64,000 nucleotides of DNA, taken from Streptomyces akebiae (GTDB lineage: Bacteria; Actinomycetota; Actinomycetes; Streptomycetales; Streptomycetaceae). Where the stretch lies: NCBI RefSeq assembly GCF_019599145.1, contig NZ_CP080647.1, positions 6,882,001 through 6,946,000 of the forward strand, read 5' to 3'. Every line of letters begins with the position of its first letter. The stretch's first letter is position 1. The position numbers and the translations under genes were made by a program. Shown here in pieces: positions 25,277 through 32,951 of this stretch. A model generated the notes under the pieces. That model was not told the origin of the DNA. It was given only the letters and a program-made list of their open reading frames with translations, and searched no databases.

Positions 25277-26266
25277 ATGCGCAAGCAAGCGGTCATCGGC
25301 GTACTGACCATGGCGGTGGCGATCGGCACGGTCGGTGCCGTCGGAACCGGGGCACTGGGCGGATCCGGGGCCTCGGGCGGATCGCCGGTGTCGAAGGAGG
25401 TCTCGGCGAACGAGTCCTCCGAGACCGGCACCGGCACTGGGAGCGGTACCGGGACCGGCGTCGAGTCCAAGGGCGGGTTCCTCGGCGGGGCGAAGGTGCC
25501 CGGCGGGCTGAAGGCCGTCGGCCTCACCGCCGACCAGCGGCTCGTCGTCTTCCGCGTCGACAAGCCCGGCGCCGCCGTCCCGCTCGGCAGGGTCCGGGGC
25601 CTCAAGGGCGACACCAGGCTCGTCGGCATCGACTACCGCGTCCAGAACAACAAGCTGTACGGCGTCGGGGACAAGGGCGGGGTCTACACCCTCCGCGAGG
25701 TGGGCGCCAAGGCCACCAAGGTCTCCCAGCTCACCGCCGCCCTCCAGGGCACGGCGTACGGCGTCGACTTCAACCCCGCCGCCAACCGCCTGCGGGTGAT
25801 CAGCGACACCGGCCAGAACCTCCGCCACAACCTCGACGACCCCCAGGGCGCCCCGGCCGCCGGCACCACGGCCGTCGACGGCACCCTCACCAACCCGCCG
25901 GTCCCGCCCGCCACGGCCGGCGTCACCGCCCGCGGGGTGACCGGGGCGGCGTACACGAACAACGACCTCGACACCACCACCGCGACCACCCTGTTCGACC
26001 TCGACACCGTCCAGGACCAGGTCTCCGTCCAGTCCCCGGCCAACGCGGGCAACCTCGCCCCCACGGGCAAGCTCGGCGTCGACGCCCCGCTGAACACCGG
26101 ATTCGACATCTACAGCTCGGCGGGAAGCGGGGTGAACGCCGGGTACGCGGTGACGGGGGCGCGGCTGTTCACCGTCAACCTGCTGACGGGGAAGGCCAGT
26201 TCGGCGGGGACCTTCCCGAAGGGCCGCCAGGTCGTGGACCTGGCGATACCGCTGCGACAGGGCTGA
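25277..26266 (+). CDS. Secreted DUF4394 domain protein
   Basis: A 329-residue exported protein. An N-terminal signal peptide (about residues 1-28) is followed by a Ser/Gly/Thr-rich linker with a GTGTGSGTGTG run. A beta-propeller-like DUF4394 domain follows (LRGVR-type GRVRGLKGDTRLVGIDYR, NKLYGVGDKGGVYTL, GVDFNPAANRLRVISDTGQNLR, AYTNND). Proteins of this family are predicted extracellular with unknown function. ATG 25277 follows GGGGGCGTTC, a weak ribosome site; no better start is open. It stands alone between the DUF397 module and the aldo/keto reductase. Confidence 0.85.
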   Translation: MRKQAVIGVLTMAVAIGTVGAVGTGALGGSGASGGSPVSKEVSANESSETGTGTGSGTGTGVESKGGFLGGAKVPGGLKAVGLTADQRLVVFRVDKPGAAVPLGRVRGLKGDTRLVGIDYRVQNNKLYGVGDKGGVYTLREVGAKATKVSQLTAALQGTAYGVDFNPAANRLRVISDTGQNLRHNLDDPQGAPAAGTTAVDGTLTNPPVPPATAGVTARGVTGAAYTNNDLDTTTATTLFDLDTVQDQVSVQSPANAGNLAPTGKLGVDAPLNTGFDIYSSAGSGVNAGYAVTGARLFTVNLLTGKASSAGTFPKGRQVVDLAIPLRQG

Positions 26267-26307
26267 CCGACACGACGGCAGGGCGAGAACGGAAGAGCGG
26301 CTGACAG

Positions 26308-26345
26308 ATGACAGCTGACAGATATTGAAATCTGTCAGCTGTCAT
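26308..26345. promoter_or_regulatory. Perfect 16-bp inverted repeat, probable TetR-family operator
   Basis: ATGACAGCTGACAGAT and ATCTGTCAGCTGTCAT are exact reverse complements around ATTGAA. The element ends 14 bases before the aldo/keto reductase start. TGACAG is repeated at 26302, 26309 and 26315. Its closeness to the promoter and the downstream TetR gene suggest it is that repressor's operator. Confidence 0.7.
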
Positions 26346-26359
26346 GCCATCGTGGGGGC

Positions 26360-27376
26360 ATGACGACCACACTGCAGACCCGCACCCTCGGATCCACCGG
26401 CCCCCAGGTCTCGGCCCTCGGTCTCGGCTGCATGGGCATGTCCGCGCTGTACGGCGGCGCCGACCGGGCCGAGTCCGTCGCGACGATCCACGCGGCCCTC
26501 GAAGCCGGCGTCACCCTGCTGGACACGGGCGACTTCTACGGAATGGGCCACAACGAACTGCTGATCGGCGAAGCCCTGCGCGCCGCGCCCGCGGCCCACC
26601 GGGAGCAGGCGCTGATCAGTGTCAAGTTCGGGGCGCTGCGCGACCCGGACGAGGGCTGGTCCGGCTACGACGGCCGCCCGGCGGCGGTGAGGAACTTCGC
26701 CGCGTACTCCCTCCAGCGCCTCGGCACCGACCACATCGACGTCTACCGGATCGCGCGCGTCGACCCCGACGTGCCGATCGAGGAGACGGTCGGCGCCATC
26801 GCGGAACTCGTCGCGAAGGGGTACGTCCGCCACATCGGCCTGAGCGAGGTGGGCGCGGAGACGATCCGTCGCGCCGCCGCCACGGCCCCGATCGCGGACC
26901 TCCAGATCGAGTACTCCCTCATCTCGCGCGGCATCGAGCGGGAGATCCTGCCGACCACGCGCGAACTGGGCATCGCGGTCACGGCGTACGGCGTCCTGTC
27001 CCGTGGGCTGATCTCCGGCCACTTCGCCCACGACCGGCAGCTGGCGCCGGGCGACTTCCGGGCCGTCTCCCCCCGCTTCCAGGGCGAGAACCTCCGGCAC
27101 AACCTGGACCTGGTCGACGCCCTGCGGAAGATCGCCGAGCAGAAGGGGGCGTCCGTCGCCCAGATCGCGATCGCCTGGGTGCTCTCGCGCGGGGAGGACG
27201 TCGTCCCGCTCGTCGGGGCCCGCCGCCGGGACCGCCTCGCGGAGGCGCTGGGCGCGCTGGAGGTGACCCTGGACGCGGCCGACCTCGCGGCGATCGAGGA
27301 CGCCGTACCGGCCGGCGCGGCAGCCGGCGAACGCTACCCCGCCGCCCAGATGGCACACCTCGACAGCGAGCACTGA
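26360..27376 (+). CDS. Aldo/keto reductase
   Basis: NADPH-dependent reductase of the (beta/alpha)8 AKR family, 338 residues. Catalytic residues Asp55 and Tyr60 (LLDTGDFYG) and Lys89 (ISVKFG) are present. The usual His of the tetrad (YQHRVDP) is replaced: the sequence reads YRIARVDP, putting Ala132 at that position, as in the pyridoxal-reductase-like subgroup. The C-terminal cofactor loop is VPLVGARRRDRL. ATG 26360 lies immediately downstream of the 16-bp palindrome. The TetR-type regulator follows 25 bases after the stop and likely controls both. The substrate is unknown. Confidence 0.92.
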   Translation: MTTTLQTRTLGSTGPQVSALGLGCMGMSALYGGADRAESVATIHAALEAGVTLLDTGDFYGMGHNELLIGEALRAAPAAHREQALISVKFGALRDPDEGWSGYDGRPAAVRNFAAYSLQRLGTDHIDVYRIARVDPDVPIEETVGAIAELVAKGYVRHIGLSEVGAETIRRAAATAPIADLQIEYSLISRGIEREILPTTRELGIAVTAYGVLSRGLISGHFAHDRQLAPGDFRAVSPRFQGENLRHNLDLVDALRKIAEQKGASVAQIAIAWVLSRGEDVVPLVGARRRDRLAEALGALEVTLDAADLAAIEDAVPAGAAAGERYPAAQMAHLDSEH

Positions 27377-27401
27377 TCCGCCCGCCGGGTACGGTTCCCC
27401 C

Positions 27402-27992
27402 ATGTCGCCGACCTCCGAGACCCTGACCGCCGAGCGCATCCTCGAAGCGACCGAGGAGGTCCTGCGCCGCCACGGGCCCGCCAAGGCCACCGTCGTCGAC
27501 GTGGCCCGCGCGCTCGGCGTCAGCCACGGCAGCGTCTACCGCCACTTCCGGACGAAGGCGGTGCTGCGGGGGGCGGTGACCAAGCGCTGGCTGGACCGTA
27601 CGACGGCCGACCTGACCGCCCTCGCCGCCGAGGACCGCGGTCCGGAGGACCTGCTGCGCGCCTGGCTGGCCGCGCTCTTCGAGGCCAAGCGCCGCAAGGC
27701 GGGCGACGACCCGGAGCTGTTCGCCACGTACCAGGTCCTCACGGAGGAGAACGGCCAGGTCGTCGGCGCCCATATCGCCGACCTGACGGACCAGTTGACC
27801 CAGATCGTCGGCACCGGCGTGGACTCCGGGGAGTTCGCCGCCACCGACCCGGCCGGCACCGCCCGGGCCGTCTTCCACGCCACGGCCCGCTTCCACGACC
27901 CCGCCTACGCCCCCGCCTGGCGACAGCCCGACATCGAGGCCCAGTTCGAGGCGGTCGTGGAGCTGGTGGTGCGCGGCCTGCGCACCCGCTGA
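27402..27992 (+). CDS. TetR/AcrR-family repressor
   Basis: A 196-residue regulator. The N-terminal HTH is textbook: RILEATEEVLRRHG, then TVVDVARALGVSHGSVYRHF and RTKAVL at residues 14-60. The C-terminal ligand domain is of the TetR_C_33-like type (AAEDRGPEDLLRAWLAALFE to DPAYAPAW). It follows the aldo/keto reductase closely on the same strand. The perfect palindrome upstream of that reductase is its likely operator, so the pair may form a self-regulated detoxification unit. The inducer is unknown. Confidence 0.92.
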   Translation: MSPTSETLTAERILEATEEVLRRHGPAKATVVDVARALGVSHGSVYRHFRTKAVLRGAVTKRWLDRTTADLTALAAEDRGPEDLLRAWLAALFEAKRRKAGDDPELFATYQVLTEENGQVVGAHIADLTDQLTQIVGTGVDSGEFAATDPAGTARAVFHATARFHDPAYAPAWRQPDIEAQFEAVVELVVRGLRTR

Positions 27993-28029
27993 CGCCGTCG
28001 TCCCGACCGGGGCGCCGTGCCCCCGCGGG

Positions 28030-28488
28030 CTACGCCACGCAGAACTCGTTGCCCTCCGGGTCGCGCATGACCCACCAGTGGCCCGCCGGGCCCCGGTCGA
28101 ACTCCTCGACGCGGGTGGCGCCCAGGGTCTCCAGACGGGTGGCCAGGGTCTCCAGGCCGTCGGGGCCCGCGTGGACGTCGATGTGGAGGCGGTTCTTGAC
28201 CGTCTTGGGTTCGGGGACGTCCTGGAAGAGGAGGCGGCGACCCTTGCCGATGCCGGTGAAGGGGTCGTACGGGTCGTCGGGATGGCGGACGGCGGCGTAC
28301 CCGCGGAAGACGTGGTGGCCGTGGTGCTCGGCCACGGCGGCCTCCGGGAGGTCGCCCGTGGAGAGGAGGTGCGTGATCAGGGTGCTCGGGTCCTCCACCT
28401 CGTATCCGAGCGCCGCGGCCCAGAAATCGGCCAGGGGCTGGGCGTCCCGCGTGTCGATGACCAGCTTCCAGTTCAGTGCGGCAGTCAT
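28030..28488 (-). CDS. VOC-superfamily (glyoxalase-like) protein
   Basis: A 152-residue protein with two beta-alpha-beta-beta-beta modules. WKLVIDTRDAQPLADFWAAALGY starts the first and NRLHIDVHAGPDGLETLATRLETLGA the second; DPEGNEFCV closes the fold. The possible metal residues (His in HIDVH, Glu in GNEFCV) fit the Glyoxalase_6 type. Such proteins range from dioxygenases to antibiotic-binding resistance proteins, and the substrate is not deducible. It is divergent from the CGNR gene across a 21-base gap holding a palindrome. ATG 28488 was chosen because the fold begins at once; the longer reading overlaps the divergent gene. Confidence 0.85.
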   Translation of the reverse strand: MTAALNWKLVIDTRDAQPLADFWAAALGYEVEDPSTLITHLLSTGDLPEAAVAEHHGHHVFRGYAAVRHPDDPYDPFTGIGKGRRLLFQDVPEPKTVKNRLHIDVHAGPDGLETLATRLETLGATRVEEFDRGPAGHWWVMRDPEGNEFCVA

Positions 28489-28489
28489 G

Positions 28490-28510
28490 TAACCGGTTAT
28501 ATTGGTTACG
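28490..28510. promoter_or_regulatory. Palindromic operator-like site between divergent genes
   Basis: GTAACC and GGTTAC flank an AT-rich GGTTATATT, and the inner TAACCGGTTA is itself palindromic. It fills the gap between the VOC gene and the GTG of the CGNR gene, so one bound protein would affect both promoters. The CGNR protein is a candidate binder. Confidence 0.5.
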
Positions 28511-29232
28511 TGGGTTCGTCGTCCAGGGCATCGACTCCGAAGGGGGTGTCGGGAGTGTCGGGCATCCGGCTCCGGTCGTACTCGGGGCACGTCTACCGGT
28601 TCGATCCGGGCGCCCTCTGCCTGGAGCTGCTCGTCACCGGCGGCCCCGGCGCCCTGATCCGTCACGAGGTGCTGCACACCCCCGAGGACCTGGTCCGCTG
28701 GGCCGATCAGTCCCGGCTCAGCCCCACACCCCCCGCCCTGCGCATCACGGACGACGACGTCGCGTACGCCCGTCGGCTGCGGGACGCACTGGCCCGTACG
28801 GTCGTCTCCCGGGTCTGCGGCGGCGGCCTCCCCGAGCTGGGCATAGAGCCGGCGGACGCCGCCGACCTCGACCTCGTCAACGAAGCGGCCGCCCGTCCGC
28901 CGCTCGCCCCCGCCATCGGCGCGGACGGCTCCCGGGGCTGGGCCGACGGACCGGCCACCGGCGCGCAGCTGCTGTCCACGGTCGCCCGCGACGCCGTCGA
29001 CCTCCTCACCGGGCCGTACGCGCAGCGGATCCGGATGTGCGCCGGCGACCGCTGCTACCTCCTCTACGTCGACACCTCACGCCCCGGCCGCCGCCGCTGG
29101 TGCTCGATGGAGCACTGCGGCAACCGGCACAAGGTCCGGGCCCACCGGGTACGCCGCTCCGGGGTCGAACCGGCCGAGCAGTCGGGTGGTGACTGGCCGA
29201 GCAGCCGAGCAGAAGTCCCAGCGAAAGGGTGA
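28510..29232 (+). CDS. CGNR zinc-finger transcriptional regulator (ABATE domain)
   Basis: A 240-residue protein. The N-terminal half (RFDPGALCLELLVTGG to RRLRDALARTV) is the ABATE ligand-binding region. The C-terminal half has the CGNR zinc finger: CAGDRCYLLYVD, then CSMEHCGNRHKVRAHR. These proteins are thought to be stress-responsive DNA-binding regulators. GTG 28510 gives a message with almost no leader; GTG 28552 is an alternative start. It is divergent from the VOC gene and its stop overlaps a GTGA before the SRPBCC gene, so the latter is probably co-transcribed. Confidence 0.85.
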   Translation: MGSSSRASTPKGVSGVSGIRLRSYSGHVYRFDPGALCLELLVTGGPGALIRHEVLHTPEDLVRWADQSRLSPTPPALRITDDDVAYARRLRDALARTVVSRVCGGGLPELGIEPADAADLDLVNEAAARPPLAPAIGADGSRGWADGPATGAQLLSTVARDAVDLLTGPYAQRIRMCAGDRCYLLYVDTSRPGRRRWCSMEHCGNRHKVRAHRVRRSGVEPAEQSGGDWPSSRAEVPAKG

Positions 29233-29237
29233 TCCCC

Positions 29238-29642
29238 ATGTCCGCTCGATCCACCGGACTCACCAAGGACGCCGGATGGCAGGTCGGGGTCTCCCGCACT
29301 CTGCCCCAATCACCCGCCACCGTATGGGAGTTCATCAGCGGGCCGCGCGGTCTGGAGCTGTGGCTCGGGGCCGGGGCGCGGCTCACCGGCGAGCCCGGTT
29401 CCCCGTACGAGACCGACGCGGGGATCGCCGGCGAGGTGCGCGGGTACCGGCCCGGTGACCGCATCCGTGTGACGTACGGCGACACGACCGTCCAGGTCGC
29501 CGTCTCGGCGGCCGGCGGCGGCAGGTCCGTGCTCGTCTTCCACCAGGAAGGCATGGCGGGCCCCGAGGAGCGGGAACGTCAACGGGCCCACTGGCAGCGT
29601 GTGATGGACCAGGTCGCCGAGGAACTCGATCGACCGGCCTGA
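29238..29642 (+). CDS. SRPBCC/AHSA1-like ligand-binding protein
   Basis: A 134-residue helix-grip protein. The start VSRTLPQSPATVWEFISGP gives the first strand and helix. GPRGLELWLGAGA, then GYRPGDRIRVTYG and the VLVFHQEGM plus long C-terminal helix HWQRVMDQVAEEL follow the AHSA1 (Bet v 1-like) fold. These proteins bind hydrophobic ligands or act as chaperone co-activators. ATG 29238 lies six bases after the CGNR stop; an overlapping GTG at 29229 is also possible. The function here is unknown, and coupling to the CGNR regulator suggests a shared stress response. Confidence 0.85.
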   Translation: MSARSTGLTKDAGWQVGVSRTLPQSPATVWEFISGPRGLELWLGAGARLTGEPGSPYETDAGIAGEVRGYRPGDRIRVTYGDTTVQVAVSAAGGGRSVLVFHQEGMAGPEERERQRAHWQRVMDQVAEELDRPA

Positions 29643-29660
29643 CGGCAGGGGCCCGAGGAC

Positions 29661-29876
29661 CTACCGCGGTGACGAGTCCGTCGGGTCCACCGTCGCCTGA
29701 TGGGCCTCGGCGAGGTGCTCCTCGGCCTTCAGCCACGGCAGGAACTGCGCGCCCCTGCGCCAGCCGCAGGTGTCGCAGCTGATGGTGCGCTGCACGCCCG
29801 AGCGCCGGACGCGCACGGTGTGTTCCCGGCCGTGCTGGTCCCAGCGGGTCACCTTGCTCGTGTCGATCTGCTGCAT
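29661..29876 (-). CDS. Small C2H2-like zinc-finger protein (71 residues)
   Basis: A hydrophilic 71-residue protein starting at ATG 29876 after GGAGA. It contains RTISCDTCGWRRG and then HLAEAH: CxxC followed about 20 residues later by HxxxxH, a plausible zinc-binding pair of elements. The N-terminal part is beta-rich (THVRVRRSGVQR-like). I recognise no named family. It converges on the SRPBCC gene with 18 bases between the stops. An in-frame ATG 11 codons upstream (29909) is an alternative start without a good ribosome site. Confidence 0.6.
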   Translation of the reverse strand: MQQIDTSKVTRWDQHGREHTVRVRRSGVQRTISCDTCGWRRGAQFLPWLKAEEHLAEAHQATVDPTDSSPR

Positions 29877-30036
29877 GACGTCTCCAGCCGTATGGTCCGC
29901 GCGGTCCACGAGGTCCGTGAGGAGTGTGCGGCAAGACCAACATCAACAGGGGGGATCGACCGAGGAGTTGTCCCAGGCGTTACCCGCCGGCCGCACCCGA
30001 GTCGGTGATCCGGCGCCATGAACTCGCCGCCCTGGG

Positions 30037-30119
30037 GGCTTCTCGCGCAGTTCCCCGCGCCCCTCACAAGCTCTGGGGCGCCCCATGGTCTTGGGGGCGC
30101 GGGGAACTGCGCGAGCACC
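30037..30119. repeat. Inverted pair of the GCGCAGTTCCCCGCGCCCC repeat forming one long hairpin
   Basis: TCTCGCGCAGTTCCCCGCGCCCC (first arm, 30041-30063) and GGGGGCGCGGGGAACTGCGCGA (second arm, 30093-30114) are near-perfect reverse complements separated by about 30 bases. The stem exceeds 20 bp. It lies just after the 3' end of the leftward MFS gene, and would terminate its transcript. Confidence 0.8.
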
Positions 30120-30144
30120 CACCGACGCACCCGCAGCCGCCCGA

Positions 30145-31599
30145 CTAGCGGAGCGAACCCGCCGCGTCCCGTACCTCCACCGACTCCAGGCGCTCGGCCG
30201 TGCGCGCGGCGGTCCCCCGCGCCCACGCCCCCGTGGTGAGGGCGCCCAGGACGAGTACGGCGAAGCCGCAGGCCGCGACGATCCACCAGGCGGGGCGGGC
30301 CGCCGCGCCGAAGGAGTCGGCGTACGAGGAGGAGCCGATGCCCGCGGCCAGCACCGCGCCTATCACCGCGACGCCCAGCGTCTGCCCGATCTGGCGGCTG
30401 GTGGAGGCGACCGCGGCGGCGACTCCGGCCTGGGCGCGCGGCATGCCGGAGACGGCCGTGTTGGTGATGGGCGCGTTGACGAAGCCGAAGCCGAGGCCGA
30501 AGAGGACGTAGCCGATGACGAGGGTGACGTTCTCCGTCTCGCCCTCGAACGCGGCGAAGAGCACCCCGCTCGCGGTCATCGCGACACCGGCGATCAGGAG
30601 GGGCAGACGCGGGCCCCGGCTGCCGACCAGCCGCCCGGCGATCGGTGCGCAGACGAAGCACAGCAGCGCCATCGGGAGCATCCACAGACCGGCGTGCAGG
30701 GCGTCCAGGCCACGGACGTTCTGCAGGTACAGCGTCGACAGGAACAGGAAGCCGCCGAGCGCGGCGAACGCGCTGACCGCGGTCACCGTCGCCCCGCTGA
30801 ACGGCGCCGAACGGAAGAAGCGCAGGTCGATGAGGGGTTCCGCGCGGCGGGGCTCGTAGCGCAGGAGGCCGAGGAGCGAGGCGAGCGCGACACCGCCGAG
30901 GGAGAGGGTCTCGGCGACCGGAGCGGTCGGCGCCTCGATGATCGCGTACGTGAGGGAGCCGAGCAGTGCGATGACCAGGAGCTGGCCGACGGGGTCGGGG
31001 CGGCGGGCCTTCGGGGCGCGGGACTCGGGGACGTACCGCCAGGTCAGCAGCAGCGCGGCCAGACCGACCGGCAGATTGATCCAGAAGATCGAGCGCCAGC
31101 CGACCGATTCCACGAGGAGCCCGCCGATGATCGGCCCGGCGGCCATCGAGATGCCCACCACCGCGCCCCAGATCCCGATCGCCCGCGCCCTCTCGCGCGG
31201 GTCCGTGAACGTGTTGGCGATGATCGACATCGCGACCGGGTTCAGCATCGAGCCGCCGACCGCCTGCACCATGCGGAAGGCGACCAGCGATTCGAGGTTC
31301 GGGGCGAGGGAGCACAGCAGGGAGCCGATCGCGAAGACGACCAGGCCGGCCATGAACACCCGCTTGCGGCCGATCCGGTCCGCGGTGGAGCCGGCCAGCA
31401 TCAGCAGCGCGGCCAGGACCAGGGTGTAGGCGTCGATGGTCCACTGCAGACCGGAGAGACTCGCGTTCAGGTCGCGCTGCATCGAGGGCAGGGCGACATT
31501 CAGAACGGTGTTGTCCAGGCTCACGATCAGGAGGCTGGTGCAGCAGATCGCGAGCACCAGCAGACGGCGACGACGGCTGAGCTCGGGCATGCGCTCCAT
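30145..31599 (-). CDS. MFS drug/solute exporter (DHA2, EmrB/QacA type)
   Basis: A 484-residue proton-driven exporter with about 14 hydrophobic segments. Motif D1 LDNTVLNVALPSMQRDL is in helix 1, motif A GSTADRIGRKRVF in loop 2-3, and an antiporter motif C region is near GPIIGGLLVESVGWRSIFWINLPVG, all typical of DHA2. It likely expels hydrophobic drugs or a metabolite. ATG 31599 is used. The AT-rich palindromic site at 31613-31632 overlaps its promoter region. No regulator gene adjoins it. The REP-type hairpin follows its stop. Confidence 0.92.
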   Translation of the reverse strand: MERMPELSRRRRLLVLAICCTSLLIVSLDNTVLNVALPSMQRDLNASLSGLQWTIDAYTLVLAALLMLAGSTADRIGRKRVFMAGLVVFAIGSLLCSLAPNLESLVAFRMVQAVGGSMLNPVAMSIIANTFTDPRERARAIGIWGAVVGISMAAGPIIGGLLVESVGWRSIFWINLPVGLAALLLTWRYVPESRAPKARRPDPVGQLLVIALLGSLTYAIIEAPTAPVAETLSLGGVALASLLGLLRYEPRRAEPLIDLRFFRSAPFSGATVTAVSAFAALGGFLFLSTLYLQNVRGLDALHAGLWMLPMALLCFVCAPIAGRLVGSRGPRLPLLIAGVAMTASGVLFAAFEGETENVTLVIGYVLFGLGFGFVNAPITNTAVSGMPRAQAGVAAAVASTSRQIGQTLGVAVIGAVLAAGIGSSSYADSFGAAARPAWWIVAACGFAVLVLGALTTGAWARGTAARTAERLESVEVRDAAGSLR

Positions 31600-31612
31600 C
31601 GTACGCCGAACT

Positions 31613-31632
31613 CAATAGTGCGCCTAACTAAT
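31613..31632. promoter_or_regulatory. Operator-like palindrome upstream of the MFS gene
   Basis: On the MFS strand it reads TTAGTTAGGCGCACTATTG: half-sites TAGT and ACTA around GGCGC, resembling MarR-type operators found before multidrug exporters. It lies between the divergent MFS and dihydrouridine synthase genes, 14 bases from the former. Confidence 0.4.
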
Positions 31633-31671
31633 GAATGGCGAGCACGCGTCCGTGTGCGTGACAATGGGGGA

Positions 31672-32826
31672 ATGTCCACGCCCGTGTCCCTCGCTCCGGC
31701 CCCCCTGCGGATCGGTCCGCACACCGTCACCCCGCCCGTCGTCCTGGCCCCGATGGCAGGCATCACGAACGCGCCCTTCCGTACCCTGTGCAGGGAGTTC
31801 AGCGGCGGCAAGGGACTGTTCGTCAGCGAGATGATCACCACGCGGGCGCTGGTCGAGCGCAATGAGAAGACCATGCAGCTGATCCACTTCGACGCGACCG
31901 AGAAGCCGCGCTCGATCCAGCTGTACGGCGTGGACCCGGCCACCGTCGGCAAGGCCGTCCGCATGATCGCGGAGGAGGGCCTCGCCGACCACATCGACCT
32001 CAACTTCGGCTGCCCGGTCCCCAAGGTGACCCGCAAGGGCGGCGGCTCGGCCCTCCCGTACAAGCGGAACCTGCTGCGCGCGATCCTCCGCGAGGCCGTG
32101 AGCGGCGCCGGCGACCTCCCGGTCACCATGAAGATGCGCAAGGGCATCGACGACGACCACATCACCTACCTCGACGCCGGCCGGATCGCCGTCGAGGAGG
32201 GCGTCACCGCGATCGCCCTGCACGGCCGCACCGCCGCCCAGCACTACGGCGGGACGGCCGACTGGGACGCCATCGCCCGCCTCAAGGAGCACGTCCCCGA
32301 GATCCCGGTCCTCGGCAACGGTGACATCTGGTCCGCCCAGGACGCCTTGCGCATGGTCCGCGAGACCGGCTGCGACGGGGTCGTCGTCGGGCGCGGCTGT
32401 CTGGGGCGGCCGTGGCTGTTCGCGGACCTGGTGGCGGCCTTCGAGGGGCGCACGGAGGACATCGCGCGGCCCGCGCTCCGCGAGGTCGCCGACATCATGG
32501 TCCGGCACGCCACCCTCCTCGGGGAGTGGATCGGCGACGAATCCAAGGGGGTCGTCGACTTCCGCAAGCACGTCGCCTGGTACCTCAAGGGCTTCGCGGT
32601 CGGCTCCGAGATGCGCAAGCGGTTGGCCATCACCTCCTCCCTCGCCGAACTCCGCGCAGGGCTCGACGAGTTGGACCTCGACCAGCCCTGGCCCACCGGC
32701 GCCGACGGCCCGCGCGGCCGCACCTCCGGCAACAACCGCGTCGTCCTGCCCGACGGCTGGCTCAAGGACCCGTACGACTGCGCGGGCGTGGGCGAGGAAG
32801 CCGAACTGGACACGTCTGGGGGTTAG
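31672..32826 (+). CDS. dusB: tRNA-dihydrouridine synthase
   Basis: FMN enzyme that reduces uridine to dihydrouridine in tRNA D-loops with NADPH. Features: VVLAPMAGITNAPFRTLCREF, NFGCPVPKVTRKGGGSALP with catalytic Cys114, MKMRKGIDDDH, ALHGRTAAQHY, and GNGDIWSAQDAL then GCDGVVVGRGCLGRPW for phosphate binding. The C-terminal helical domain is present. Length, 384 residues, is normal for the DusB-like bacterial type. ATG 31672 follows GGGGGA. It is divergent from the MFS gene. It is a core gene, apparently transcribed alone. Confidence 0.95.
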   Translation: MSTPVSLAPAPLRIGPHTVTPPVVLAPMAGITNAPFRTLCREFSGGKGLFVSEMITTRALVERNEKTMQLIHFDATEKPRSIQLYGVDPATVGKAVRMIAEEGLADHIDLNFGCPVPKVTRKGGGSALPYKRNLLRAILREAVSGAGDLPVTMKMRKGIDDDHITYLDAGRIAVEEGVTAIALHGRTAAQHYGGTADWDAIARLKEHVPEIPVLGNGDIWSAQDALRMVRETGCDGVVVGRGCLGRPWLFADLVAAFEGRTEDIARPALREVADIMVRHATLLGEWIGDESKGVVDFRKHVAWYLKGFAVGSEMRKRLAITSSLAELRAGLDELDLDQPWPTGADGPRGRTSGNNRVVLPDGWLKDPYDCAGVGEEAELDTSGG

Positions 32827-32951
32827 TGCCGCGTCGGGCAACTGGACATCTCCAGGGGCTGGTTGCCCGCTTCTGTCGGCGTTCCGGCCGTTGTGCGGCC
32901 GGTTTCCGTCATCTCGGAATGAGTGGGGAAATGTCCGGGTAGCGCCTTTTG

